Source: JBFHIJ01 sp963678775
GTDB taxonomy: Bacteria; Bacteroidota; Ignavibacteria; Kapaibacteriales; UBA2268
DNA: 64,000 nucleotides
NCBI GenBank assembly: GCA_963678775.2
Contig: CAXXGR010000002.1
Coordinates: 620,001 to 684,000 of the forward strand
Direction: 5' to 3'
The position numbers and the translations under genes are program-made. This document shows, in pieces, positions 15,567 through 25,128 of the stretch; positions within the stretch are counted from its first letter, which is position 1; each line of letters opens with the position of its first letter. The notes beneath the pieces were generated by a model that was given only the letters and a program-made list of their open reading frames with translations, ran no database searches and had not been told where the DNA came from.

Positions 15567-18389
15567 TTAGTGTGCTTCAAACCAGTTATTTCCTATACCG
15601 GAATCAACTACTACGGGAACGTCTCCGAGTGTTAAAGCAGATTCCATGTTAGAAATAACCAAGTCTTTTAATTGCTCTAATTCATCTTTGTGTGCTTCAA
15701 AGATAAGTTCATCATGTACTTGCAAAATCATTCTGGATTTTAGATTTTGCTTGCGTAACTCGTTGTGTATTTTAATCATAGCTATTTTCATCATGTCAGA
15801 AGCTGTACCTTGAATAGGCATATTAATGGCGCCTCGTTCGGCAGCAGTACGTCTCATTCTATTCTTGTCATTTATTTCAGGGAAGTACCTTCGTCTGCCA
15901 CAAAGAGTCTGTGCATAGCCTAATTTTTGTGTCTCTTCTACTGTTATATCCATATACCTTTTAATACCGGGGTATTTTTCAAAATAATCTTCAATTATTT
16001 CTTTAGACTCTTTTCTGCTAATTCCTATCCTTTGAGATAAACCAAAACTACCAAGACCGTACATAATACCGAAATTTACAGTTTTAGCTATTCTTCTCAT
16101 GTCTTTCGTTACTTCTTCATGTGAGATATTGTTTAAAATAGCAGCTGTAGCAGTGTGTATATCCAAGCCGTGTTTGAAACCATCTACCATTTTCTCATCT
16201 TTGCATATATACGCCATGATTCTAAGCTCAACCTGAGAATAATCTGCTGCTAATAATACATGATTAGTATCTTTTGGTATAAATGCTTTCCGTATTTCTT
16301 TCCCTTTATCTGATCGAATTGGAATGTTTTGCAAATTGGGATCTGTAGAAGACAGCCTGCCGGTAGCGGCAACAGTTTGATTGTAAGTAGTATGTATACG
16401 CCCAGTGCTAGGATTTACTAATTTTGGCAAAGCTTCGATATAAGTAGACAGTAGCTTAGCGAGACTTCTATACTCCAGAATCATAGAAGCTATTGGGTAA
16501 GTTTCAGCAAGTTGATTCATAACTTCAACGTCAGTACTAAAGCCGGTTTTTGTTTTCTTCACCGGAGGTATCATTAGCTTTTCGAATAAGACATGTGCTA
16601 ACTGTTTTGGGGAATCAATATTAAATTCTGATCCTGCTTCGGAGTATATATCCTTAGTAAGTTTGCCCAAAGTACCCTTCATGTCAACTTCAAGTTCTTT
16701 CAGAGCATTCTTGTCAATGCTTGCTCCTTCAAATTCCATATAAGTCAAAACTTCAGAAAGAGGAAATTCTATTTCATAAGCTAGCTTTTCTAAATTTTGT
16801 TCTTTAAGCTTGGAAGCTAATAGATTGCAAAGCTGTAAAGTAATATCTGAATCTTCGCAAGCATAATCTGAAACTTGTTGAGGAGGCAGGTCTCTCATAG
16901 ATTTTTGATCTTTTTTCTTTTCTCCTATTAGCGATTTGATGCTTACAGGTGTGTAGTTTAACCACTTTTGAGCAAGTGCATCCATGTTATGTTTTTGTGA
17001 TGGATCTAATAGATAGGATGCCAACATAGAATCTATTTTTAAGCCTGCTACATTAATTCCGTATCGTTTTAAGATATACATATCAAATTTTGCATTCTGA
17101 CCACATTTAGGGATATTAATATTTTCGAATATAGGCTTAAGCATATTTATAGCAGTCTGCACAGGCATGCAACTATCTTCAAATGGGAACTCTTCTGTTG
17201 GTTCATCAAAAAGAGATGCTTCCGTAACAGCAGCTTTACTAACAGCATCAGGAGCAATACCTGAAACAGATACATAGTATGCAGTACCTTCCTCCCATGA
17301 TAATGCTATACCGACAATGCTACATGAAAGTCTGTTTAATGCATCTGTCTCTAAGTCAAAGCTGAGTAATGTTCCTTCTTTTATCTGAGGAAGAATAGAC
17401 TCTAATTCAGCAATCGTGCTTATAAGTTGATAATTATGGGGGGTATTATCAATAGTTTTTATTTCAGGCTTGACCTCTTCTTCAATTCTATTCACAAGAG
17501 AGTTGTCCCCACCTGCCTTTGCTAACCACTTTTCTCTTAGAGTTCTAAATCCCATATCTTTAAATAAATCATCTAACTTGTTGTAATTTGGATTTTTAAA
17601 AGTAATATCAGAATGTGTAATTTCTAACTCTACATCCGTGTCGATAGTAACAAGTGTTTTAGATAAGAAAGCCTTGTCTTTGTCAGTTTCTAATTTAGTT
17701 TTGACTGCCTTGCGAGTTATTTTGTCAATATTGTCATATATACCTTCGACAGAGCCAAACTCTTGTACCATAGGTATCGCAGTTTTTTCACCAACTCCTT
17801 TGACTCCGGGTACGTTATCGCTTGCATCTCCCATCAACGCAAGCACGTCAATCACTTGGTGCGGTGCAACTCCGAACTTGCCCTTCACAGCCTCTATATC
17901 AACTATTTCAAATTCATCGGCTTTCTGAGGTTTGTAAAGTAGAGTGTTATCATTTACTAATTGATAATAGTCCTTGTCATTTGTTAGACAAATAACTTTA
18001 TAATTGTCAGAAGAAGCTCTTTTAGCTAAAGTTCCTATGATATCATCAGCTTCGAAGCCGGGCTTTTCTATCCTAGGCATACCTATCAAGTCTAAGAAAT
18101 TCTTAATTACAGTTAGTTGAGGAACAAGTTCCTGAGGGAATTCATCCCTGTTAGCTTTGTACTCAGGATACATTTTGTGCCGGAAAGTTGGTTCTGATCT
18201 GTCAAATACGCAAGCTATGTATTCTGGTTGGTATTTGTCCAGTAATCGGGTAATAATATTTACAAAAGCAAAAACAGCTCCTGAAGGCATCCCATCCGGA
18301 GTTGTAAGTTCTGATTTGCTCATAGCATGATAGGCTCTGAAGACTACACTCATGCCATCTATCAGGTAAAGAGTCTTTTGATTTTCCAT
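15567..18389 (-). CDS. polA: DNA polymerase I
   Basis: Repair and Okazaki-fragment polymerase, 940 aa, the normal full length. The N-terminal 5'-3' exonuclease (about 1-290) starts with YLIDGMSVVFRAYHAM. The 3'-5' exonuclease (about 325-530) keeps its acidic residues (SFDLETDALN; ACEDSDITLQL), so proofreading looks intact. The polymerase domain has motif A AADYSQVELRIMA, motif B RRIAKTVNFGIMYGLGSFG and motif C LQVHDELIFEAH. It is transcribed divergently from the sensor kinase that starts about 95 bp away. A hairpin terminator lies directly after the stop. Confidence 0.98.
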   Translation of the reverse strand: MENQKTLYLIDGMSVVFRAYHAMSKSELTTPDGMPSGAVFAFVNIITRLLDKYQPEYIACVFDRSEPTFRHKMYPEYKANRDEFPQELVPQLTVIKNFLDLIGMPRIEKPGFEADDIIGTLAKRASSDNYKVICLTNDKDYYQLVNDNTLLYKPQKADEFEIVDIEAVKGKFGVAPHQVIDVLALMGDASDNVPGVKGVGEKTAIPMVQEFGSVEGIYDNIDKITRKAVKTKLETDKDKAFLSKTLVTIDTDVELEITHSDITFKNPNYNKLDDLFKDMGFRTLREKWLAKAGGDNSLVNRIEEEVKPEIKTIDNTPHNYQLISTIAELESILPQIKEGTLLSFDLETDALNRLSCSIVGIALSWEEGTAYYVSVSGIAPDAVSKAAVTEASLFDEPTEEFPFEDSCMPVQTAINMLKPIFENINIPKCGQNAKFDMYILKRYGINVAGLKIDSMLASYLLDPSQKHNMDALAQKWLNYTPVSIKSLIGEKKKDQKSMRDLPPQQVSDYACEDSDITLQLCNLLASKLKEQNLEKLAYEIEFPLSEVLTYMEFEGASIDKNALKELEVDMKGTLGKLTKDIYSEAGSEFNIDSPKQLAHVLFEKLMIPPVKKTKTGFSTDVEVMNQLAETYPIASMILEYRSLAKLLSTYIEALPKLVNPSTGRIHTTYNQTVAATGRLSSTDPNLQNIPIRSDKGKEIRKAFIPKDTNHVLLAADYSQVELRIMAYICKDEKMVDGFKHGLDIHTATAAILNNISHEEVTKDMRRIAKTVNFGIMYGLGSFGLSQRIGISRKESKEIIEDYFEKYPGIKRYMDITVEETQKLGYAQTLCGRRRYFPEINDKNRMRRTAAERGAINMPIQGTASDMMKIAMIKIHNELRKQNLKSRMILQVHDELIFEAHKDELEQLKDLVISNMESALTLGDVPVVVDSGIGNNWFEAH

Positions 18390-18482
18390 ATTTCAAATCT
18401 TATATGTATTATTAGTTATATATTTTCTATATTGCGATAAGGCTAATAAAATAAATATGTATGATGGTTGTATATTAATTAT

Positions 18483-21400
18483 ATGTGGGTACGTATATAT
18501 ATAATTTTGCTATTTCTAATGTTGCCTCTTTGGTGCTTTGCACATGAGGCGAAGCATATCTTGTATATAAACTCATATAGTCCAAATTTTCCTACGTTTG
18601 TCAAAATTGATAAAGTCTTACAACACTACCAAAAAAAGAGCAACAATCAAATAGAAACACAGTTTCTTCATGCTAAAAAATATAATAGTAGTGATTATAT
18701 TCCAATTCTCAAAGAAAGATTTAAGTATATATTATCCAAATCAAAAAAAGTTGATTTAATACTTGCATCAGACGACTTTGCATTTAATTTTGTGCTGCAG
18801 ATGCAGGATTCCTTATTTAAGAATATACCGGTTGTCTTTTTGGGAGTAAACAATAAACAGTTAGCTGTCAATCAAAATAATAACAAATTAGTTACCGGTG
18901 TTATTGAAGATGTCTCAATTTACGAAACTATAAAACATGCTATAGAATTAGATCCTGACATGAAAGAGATTATCGCCATTTCTGACGATATGGAATCAGG
19001 GCTACAAGATAAACAGCAATTCTATGCAGTAGCAGATTCATTTCCTAATATAACATTTTCTGATATGGAATTTGGGCTCTATCGTTTTGATAGGTTTTTG
19101 AATGAAATTAGTAAAGTTTCCGGCTCTAAAGCATTTTTACTTTTGTCGGGCTTTGTAGATGTAGAAGACCAGAATTATAGCTTTGATTATAGTCTTAAAA
19201 GAATTATAGAGAGCTCAAAAATTCCAGTCTATCATTTATGGGAACATGGTTTAGGGGATGGTATCGCCGGTGGTAATCTGATTAGTCACGAAAAACAAGC
19301 TGAAGTTGCATTAAGCTTAGTCGATTCAATTTTTAAAGGCTACAGCCCCGCTGATTTAAAAGTAGTAGAAAAAAGTCCCAATAAATTGATTTATGATTTA
19401 GAAGTATTGAAAAAATTTAAGTTGTATCTTGCAAATCTCTCTACTCATGCTGAACTAATAAATACCGATAAAGAATTTTTCTTTGTGAGCAAAAATGTAT
19501 TTTACGCCGTAACAATTTTGCTTACCGTTTTAATAATAAGCGCGTTTATGATAGCATATAATATGCAGATAAAAAAGAGGTTAGAGTCTGAAGTTTCAGA
19601 AGCTACAGAGAGGTATGAGTCTATTTTTAAGACAAGCTATTCTTGTATGATATTGGTTGACCCTGAGACAGGAGACATTGCTGACGCCAACAATGCAGCA
19701 TGTGAATATTACGGATATACCTATGATGAAATAACTCAAATGAACATTAGCAATATTAATATTCTAAGTGATGAGAATATAGCTAAAGAGATGAGCAAAG
19801 TTTTTGAAGATGAAAGAAATCAGTTTGAATTTAAACATAGGCTAAGTAATGGCGAAATCCGTGATGTAGAATCTTTCGCCGGAAAAATTACTAATAGAGG
19901 TAAACCTTACTTATTATCTATTATACACGACATCACCCAAAGGAAAATGGCTGAACAGGAACTGGTCAACTCCAAAGCAATAATCTCAGAAAATGAACAA
20001 AAATATCGTAATTTATTTGATAATACTCCAATTGGAATTATCTATATGGATTTGGAAGGAGTTATAATTGATGTTAATAATACTTTGATTAGAATGGTAG
20101 CATCTCCTAATAAAGAGAGTAGTATTGGACAAAATATTTTGATTCAAGAGGAAATTCAAAAATTATCACTCGTTAAATACTTTGAAAATTGCATTAGAGA
20201 TAAAATTAATGTAGTAGTTGAGTTTCCGTATCTTTCCAGATTTAACAAAGATTTATATCTAAAAGCATATCTATCTCCGGTGTTTGATAAGGATAATGTT
20301 ATTGGTGTTCAGGCAGCAATTGAAGACATATCTGAGAAGAACAAAACTGAAGTAAAAATAAGGCAAAGTGAAGCCCAATTTAGACTTTTGGCAGAAAACG
20401 TGCCTGGAGTAATTTATCTGTGTGATAATGATAATCAGTATACTATGAAATATTTAAATGACGAGATAGAAAAACTCACAGGCTACAATAAAGAAAAGTT
20501 CCTAACAGGAGAATTTGGTTTTGCTAATTTGATTCATCCGGAAGATAAAGAACATGTAAGAACTTCTATCGATAATGCTTTATTACACAAAGAACCTTTT
20601 AGAATAGAGTACCGGTTGCAGAATAAAGATAAAAAGTATAAATGGGTAGAAGAAAATGGCGTCGGTTTGTTTGAAGATGACACTTTTATTTGGCTTGAAG
20701 GTTTTATACTTGACATATCTTCCAGAAAATTTGCTGAAGAAGAACTTACAAAAATAGCTAAGATTGAATCACTTAGCGTCCTTGCCAGTGGAATAGCTCA
20801 TAATTTCAAAAACATGTTAGCCTCTATAAATCTATCTGTTGATTTAGCGAGACGCAAACCTGAAAATTTGCACATATATGCTGATCGTATAGAAAAAACT
20901 GTGGATCAGGCGAATGCTATAGCAAGGAGATTTCAAACATTTTCTTCCGGCGGAGAGCCTATAAGAGAAGTTGCCAGCATTTGCAATGTATTGGATGAAT
21001 CTTTGAGTATAGCTCTGAGTGGTACCAATGTACAAATTGTACAAAATTATAAACCTGATATTTGGAATGTAGAAATAGATACTAAGCAAATGACGGAAGT
21101 GTTTACTAATTTATTTATTAACGCCAAACAGGCAATGGAAACCAAATCCGGCAAAATATATGTAGACGTAAACAATCATAAACTGTCAAATAAATATACA
21201 CATTTAGAGAATCAGGATTTCGTTGAAACAACTATACGTGACGAAGGCGATGGCATACCCGAGGACATCCTTGAAAAAATATTTGATCCGTTTTTTACAA
21301 CGAAGGATGATGGGCATGGGCTTGGATTGGCGACTGTTAGTCTAATTATTAAAAAGCATAGAGGCATTATAAAAGTAAACTCCAAAATAAACTTTGGTAC

Positions 21401-21866
21401 TGAGTTTAAAATATATTTGCCTGCAACTAAAGCTAAGAAAATAAAAAATATAGAAACAGTAAAAGTCAATAAAAACAAAAAATGTTATAGAATCCTCATT
21501 ATGGATGACGACGATAATATTAGAATAGGAATGAAAGAAATTCTTGAGCTGTCAGGCCATATTGTAGTAGATGCCAATAAAGGTGAAATAGCGCTCTTGG
21601 AATATCAAAAATCTATGATGAATAGACAACGGTTTGATGTAGTTATACTAGATTTAACTATAGTTGGCGGTATGCAAGGTGAAGAAACTCTAAACAAATT
21701 ACTTATATTAGACCCTTCCATAAAAGCGATTGTTTGCAGTGCACACTCTTCTAAACCTATCATGGCTAACTATAGAGAATATGGATTTTCAGGAAGAATA
21801 ACGAAGCCATTGAATTACGAGGCTATACTTGCCGAGATTGACAGGGTTGTAAATATCAAGGTTTAA
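18483..21866 (+). CDS. Hybrid sensor histidine kinase with periplasmic substrate-binding domain
   Basis: Membrane sensor kinase, about 1,127 aa from the ATG at 18483; an upstream TTG at 18468 is less likely. A signal sequence is followed by a periplasmic domain (about 28-330, starting KHILYINSYSPNFPTFVKID) of the ABC substrate-binding type (Pfam PF04392-like). A membrane helix lies near 343-365. Three PAS domains follow (about 385-490, 505-630 and 640-760). The phosphoacceptor region is GIAHNFKNMLASI. The ATPase motifs are LFINAKQAME, DEGDGIPEDI and GHGLGLATV. A C-terminal receiver (about 1000-1125) has its acceptor Asp in VVILDLTIVGG. The input is probably a small bound ligand; the output is unknown. 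Its 3' end overlaps the convergent downstream gene by 11 bp. Confidence 0.93.
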   Translation: MWVRIYIILLFLMLPLWCFAHEAKHILYINSYSPNFPTFVKIDKVLQHYQKKSNNQIETQFLHAKKYNSSDYIPILKERFKYILSKSKKVDLILASDDFAFNFVLQMQDSLFKNIPVVFLGVNNKQLAVNQNNNKLVTGVIEDVSIYETIKHAIELDPDMKEIIAISDDMESGLQDKQQFYAVADSFPNITFSDMEFGLYRFDRFLNEISKVSGSKAFLLLSGFVDVEDQNYSFDYSLKRIIESSKIPVYHLWEHGLGDGIAGGNLISHEKQAEVALSLVDSIFKGYSPADLKVVEKSPNKLIYDLEVLKKFKLYLANLSTHAELINTDKEFFFVSKNVFYAVTILLTVLIISAFMIAYNMQIKKRLESEVSEATERYESIFKTSYSCMILVDPETGDIADANNAACEYYGYTYDEITQMNISNINILSDENIAKEMSKVFEDERNQFEFKHRLSNGEIRDVESFAGKITNRGKPYLLSIIHDITQRKMAEQELVNSKAIISENEQKYRNLFDNTPIGIIYMDLEGVIIDVNNTLIRMVASPNKESSIGQNILIQEEIQKLSLVKYFENCIRDKINVVVEFPYLSRFNKDLYLKAYLSPVFDKDNVIGVQAAIEDISEKNKTEVKIRQSEAQFRLLAENVPGVIYLCDNDNQYTMKYLNDEIEKLTGYNKEKFLTGEFGFANLIHPEDKEHVRTSIDNALLHKEPFRIEYRLQNKDKKYKWVEENGVGLFEDDTFIWLEGFILDISSRKFAEEELTKIAKIESLSVLASGIAHNFKNMLASINLSVDLARRKPENLHIYADRIEKTVDQANAIARRFQTFSSGGEPIREVASICNVLDESLSIALSGTNVQIVQNYKPDIWNVEIDTKQMTEVFTNLFINAKQAMETKSGKIYVDVNNHKLSNKYTHLENQDFVETTIRDEGDGIPEDILEKIFDPFFTTKDDGHGLGLATVSLIIKKHRGIIKVNSKINFGTEFKIYLPATKAKKIKNIETVKVNKNKKCYRILIMDDDDNIRIGMKEILELSGHIVVDANKGEIALLEYQKSMMNRQRFDVVILDLTIVGGMQGEETLNKLLILDPSIKAIVCSAHSSKPIMANYREYGFSGRITKPLNYEAILAEIDRVVNIKV

Positions 21867-22239
21867 TCTTGCATTCAGGTTTTCCAAAAAGTTTCGATAG
21901 CTGATGCCTATGCCTTGCTATAAAATCATAAAGCTTGTTAAAAAAAGGAATGAGTAGTTTTCGACAGAAGAAAAAACTAAGTATTTTATAGATAGGGCTC
22001 ATTTTATCTAAGATTTTACAAATTGCCGGCATTTTAATGTATATATAACCGTTATCTATGAAGATGATGCTTCTATTAGAGATTTGGTGCAGTTGACTAC
22101 CATAAGTATCTGTGATATATTTTGATATGATGGGTGTTAGTTCAATGTCTTTCGGAATACGCAAAGATAGGAAATTAGCTAAAAATGAACAAATTCCACA
22201 ATCTCCATCATATATTATTATTGTATGTTTATCATGCAT
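21856..22239 (-). CDS. DCC-family (DUF393) thiol-disulfide oxidoreductase-like protein
   Basis: About 127 aa from the ATG at 22239, which places IIIYDGDCGICSFLANFL right at the N-terminus as in the family. A longer frame to 22278 is possible. The DGDCxxC motif defines the DCC/DUF393 family, which has a thioredoxin-like fold; the biochemical role is poorly known. The C-terminal half has basic and hydrophobic helices. It is convergent with the sensor kinase and shares 11 bp with its end. It has its own upstream region toward cheV, about 180 bp away. Confidence 0.8.
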   Translation of the reverse strand: MHDKHTIIIYDGDCGICSFLANFLSLRIPKDIELTPIISKYITDTYGSQLHQISNRSIIFIDNGYIYIKMPAICKILDKMSPIYKILSFFFCRKLLIPFFNKLYDFIARHRHQLSKLFGKPECKIKP

Positions 22240-22420
22240 TAGCAAATAAGTACCCCAATATTTTATAGAGACACGCACTTATGATAGACATATTTCCATA
22301 CGATACGATTATTTTAAGATTTGGTAGGTGTGATAGAATATAATATGATTATTCTATATAATTTATAAACATAAATATCGTATATTATATATATACTTAA
22401 GATAATACCGGAGTTTTTGT

Positions 22421-23374
22421 ATGAGTGTAAATACCAATATACTTTTAGAGTCGGGCACTAATGAATTAGAGATTGTTGAGTTTATTTTAGGGTTTAATGA
22501 TAGAGTCGGACGATCTAAAAAGCAATCTTTCGGAGTTAACGTAGCAAAGGTAAGAGAGATAATCAGAATGCCTGAACTTACTTACATGCCAAGTCTACCT
22601 GAAATGGTATGCGGAGTTTTTAATTTAAGAGGGCACGTAATCCCTGCGGTTGATTTAAGTAAATTCCTTTATGGGATAGATGAAGACTTTGACAATAAGA
22701 AAATGATAATTGCCGAATTTAATAAAATTCAAGTTGGTTTTATTGTCGAGGATGTTCAAAGAATCCATAGAATTTCCTGGGATCAAATTATGTCGCCTGA
22801 CACTATGGAAGAATTTAACCCTGAAAAATCAACAGTTGTTGGTTTAGTAAATTTTGAAGATAGACATATATTAATGCTTGATGTGGAGAAAATTGTTGCA
22901 GATATTGACCCGGCAAGTGCGATGGACTCTTCGGAACAAGATCAATTATTTGATCATAAGCCAATTGCCATTACTGCAGAAGATTCTTCTCTAATAAGGA
23001 AACTTATAACTGAGAGATTGAAAAAAGCCGGCTTTGAGATTATTTCTTTCCGCGATGGCCAATCTGCCTGGAAAAAAATGAGTGAAATATCTTCCGCCGT
23101 TGCAGAGGGTACACCATTACATACATTAGTAAATGTAGTAATTACAGATATTGAAATGCCTGGAATGGATGGCTATACTCTTACAAAATATATTAAAACT
23201 GATGATAAACTGAAGAATCTGCCGGTAGTTATCTTCTCCTCTATTGTTTCCGATGATATCCTTCATAAAGGAAAATCTGTAGGAGCAGATGCTCAGATGA
23301 CAAAACCTCAAATAGGAGAGTTGTTGGATGTGGTCAGAGTACTAATAGAGCGAAATATGGCGAAGCAAGTATAA
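22421..23374 (+). CDS. cheV: CheV-type chemotaxis coupling protein
   Basis: Links chemoreceptors to the CheA kinase and carries a phospho-acceptor thought to tune adaptation. 317 aa. A CheW-like domain covers residues ~15-165, with LPEMVCGVFNLRGHVIPAVD at its core. A receiver domain covers ~180-312, with the acceptor Asp in VVITDIEMPGMDGYTL and a conserved Lys in MTKP. This CheW-REC order is diagnostic for CheV. The ATG has an ACCGGAG site eight bases upstream. It is monocistronic, with a shared terminator at its end, and is the only chemotaxis gene in the window. Confidence 0.93.
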   Translation: MSVNTNILLESGTNELEIVEFILGFNDRVGRSKKQSFGVNVAKVREIIRMPELTYMPSLPEMVCGVFNLRGHVIPAVDLSKFLYGIDEDFDNKKMIIAEFNKIQVGFIVEDVQRIHRISWDQIMSPDTMEEFNPEKSTVVGLVNFEDRHILMLDVEKIVADIDPASAMDSSEQDQLFDHKPIAITAEDSSLIRKLITERLKKAGFEIISFRDGQSAWKKMSEISSAVAEGTPLHTLVNVVITDIEMPGMDGYTLTKYIKTDDKLKNLPVVIFSSIVSDDILHKGKSVGADAQMTKPQIGELLDVVRVLIERNMAKQV

Positions 23375-23390
23375 ATTTAATTTGTTTGTT

Positions 23391-23439
23391 AAAAGCAGAA
23401 AAGAGAATGTCAATATGTTCTCTCTTCTGCTTTATTTTT
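23391..23439. terminator. Bidirectional terminator between cheV and cdsA
   Basis: AAAGCAGAAAAGAGAA at 23392-23407 pairs with TTCTCTCTTCTGCTTT near 23418-23433, leaving a short loop. The hairpin is followed by TTATTTTTC on the plus strand and preceded by A-rich bases that give T on the minus strand. It can end both convergent genes. Confidence 0.75.
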
Positions 23440-24327
23440 CTAAAAAAGTAAACCACTAATAATTAGGGTTGCTGTAAGCAAAGGAAATACAAATAACACA
23501 CTGTCGAACCTGTCTAAAAAGCCTCCATGTCCCGGAAAAAAATTTGAGCTGTCTTTAATGCCGGCATCCCTTTTTAACAATGATTCTCCCAAGTCTCCTA
23601 ATTGTCCGAAACTGCCTGCAACTGCTCCAATTACTATTGTTAGGTAAGCAGGATGCGTAGGTAGTAGTGCCTGACCCAGAAAATATGAACCGATGATCGC
23701 TCCTGCAAATCCACAGACTGCACCTTCCCATGTTTTTTTAGGGCTGACTCTTTCAAATAATTTATGCTTGCCAAAAGCTCTTCCACCAAAGTAAGCGGCT
23801 GAGTCGCATATCCAAATAGCAGAAAGTACTAAAAGTACCAACCATGCGAAATCAGTATATCCCCATAATTCAAAAAAGTCTAAGGTGTTGCCCGGCATCA
23901 ATTCTGATAGAGGTTTAAAATTCCTCAATATAATCATAGAGATTAAAGGCAGTGATATATAAAAAATACCTGAAATAGCTGATGAGAAATTTAATGTTGC
24001 ATTCTTCCTCCCTGAAAAAATTTCAAAGGATAAAGATATCGCCGGTGTAGCTATCAAAATAGAAACTATCATAAAAAATGCAGCCAAGGGATAATATTCA
24101 GTAAATGTATAATAAAAAACTAAAGGCAACAAGCCTCCTATTACTATTGAAGATGCTCTAACTGCAATCGCTTCTTTCTGGCTGTTTAGATTAAAAAACT
24201 CAATCAAAGTTCCTACAGAAATAAGCATTACAAAAATGGTAAACCACCAGCCGCCTAAGTATAGCATACCAATAAATAAAGGAATACCTATCACAGCTAC
24301 AGCAATTCTTTTAACTAATTCACTCAA
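23440..24327 (-). CDS. cdsA: Phosphatidate cytidylyltransferase (CDP-diglyceride synthase)
   Basis: Makes CDP-diacylglycerol from phosphatidate and CTP, the branch point of phospholipid synthesis, in the inner membrane. Multiple membrane helices. The C-terminal family signature is complete: SLLKRDAGIKDSS then PGHGGFLDRFDSV, with the S..KR....KD and HGG..DR.D residues present. I place the start at TTG 24327, which has a CGGAG site eight bases before it and gives SELVKRIAVAVIGIPLF, a normal CdsA start. An upstream TTG at 24354 would add nine residues. Gene end and cheV end face each other across a shared terminator. Confidence 0.95.
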   Translation of the reverse strand: MSELVKRIAVAVIGIPLFIGMLYLGGWWFTIFVMLISVGTLIEFFNLNSQKEAIAVRASSIVIGGLLPLVFYYTFTEYYPLAAFFMIVSILIATPAISLSFEIFSGRKNATLNFSSAISGIFYISLPLISMIILRNFKPLSELMPGNTLDFFELWGYTDFAWLVLLVLSAIWICDSAAYFGGRAFGKHKLFERVSPKKTWEGAVCGFAGAIIGSYFLGQALLPTHPAYLTIVIGAVAGSFGQLGDLGESLLKRDAGIKDSSNFFPGHGGFLDRFDSVLFVFPLLTATLIISGLLF

Positions 24328-24533
24328 TCTATTTTCTCCGAATATATATTTCAAATATTACGAATATAATTATTATCTTTTAGAATATCCCATTAAATAC
24401 CATAGTTAGGTAAATCATGTAAAATTTATCTTCTAAAATCTTACTTAGCAAAGACTTGCATCCATAAAAGGTTAAAACAAAACGAGTAATGCTACGTAGA
24501 CAACAGTAAAGGATATTAGTTTGAAAAATATGC

Positions 24534-24560
24534 TAAAGTTTTTTAAATTAGAGTCGATAC
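24534..24560 (+). promoter_or_regulatory. Sigma-28 (FliA)-type promoter
   Basis: TAAAGTTT at 24534-24541, exactly 11 bp, then GTCGATAC at 24553-24560. The consensus is TAAAGTTT-N11-GCCGATAA, so the -35 box is perfect and the -10 box matches six of eight. It sits 38 bp before the ATG of the small gene at 24598, a fitting distance. Confidence 0.75.
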
Positions 24561-24597
24561 TTAGATAAGAAGTATAATATTTACTGCGGAGGACCTT

Positions 24598-24843
24598 ATG
24601 AATGTGAACTCAATCAATGAGAGAGTAGTGTCACCGCGCGAAGTGCTTAGTGAGGAGAAGCCTCCTGTTACTGTCCAAAACGAACTTGAAAAAGAAGTTA
24701 TGGTAGAAAACAAGTCAGGAAAAGGTAGCACCACAAGTCAGAATCAAACTTTGTCTGTAATTTCTGCGACTCAACCTCAAGAGCAAATACAGCAGACTGC
24801 AAAGAATCAAATAGCAAAAGGCTATCTTGATGTCAAAGTTTAA
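24598..24843 (+). CDS. Small protein of unknown function under flagellar-type promoter
   Basis: 81 aa. I do not recognise it. The sequence is hydrophilic and rich in Glu, Gln, Ser and Lys, with no membrane segment and no cysteine; it is probably largely disordered. The ATG has a GCGGAGGA site at good spacing, the upstream sigma-28-like promoter is strong, and a perfect terminator follows, so it is a tidy single-gene transcript. The context suggests a late flagellar or motility function. FlaG-like or FlgM-like roles are possible because both are small late-class proteins. I see no FlaG motif, and only a vague resemblance of the C-terminus (NQIAKGYLDVKV) to the FlgM helix region, so no name is given. 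Confidence 0.75.
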   Translation: MNVNSINERVVSPREVLSEEKPPVTVQNELEKEVMVENKSGKGSTTSQNQTLSVISATQPQEQIQQTAKNQIAKGYLDVKV

Positions 24844-24883
24844 TTTTCAGGATGAACATGATTATAGGATATAGTTGTCATGG

Positions 24884-24915
24884 CTGCTTCGAGTTTACTC
24901 GAAGCAGTTTTTTTT
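24884..24915 (+). terminator. Intrinsic terminator after the small sigma-28 gene
   Basis: CTGCTTCGAG and CTCGAAGCAG form a perfect 10-bp stem with a TTTA loop, followed by eight T. It is about 40 bp after the stop codon. Confidence 0.93.
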
Positions 24916-25128
24916 ATTCCCAAACCGACTTTGACTTATTAAAAGAAACTAACAAGGAACAGAAGAAGTATTTGAAGAGGCATAATGCTTTGTGCTTTCT
25001 CGTCATCTTGAGGTGACTTATTATTTTTTTTTGAGCGGGGTACTTATGCACAGCGTACAGACTCTAGTTATTGATATAGTTTCCTTATTGTCTAAAATAT
25101 CTTGAAAGAATATTTTGCTCACAGCCTC

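Noticed and set aside
15470..15632. Short frame from TTG 15473 after flagellin 2, preceded by GGGGTGAG
   Set aside because: It runs through the polA terminator and antisense into the polA coding end; it resembles nothing and is probably chance.
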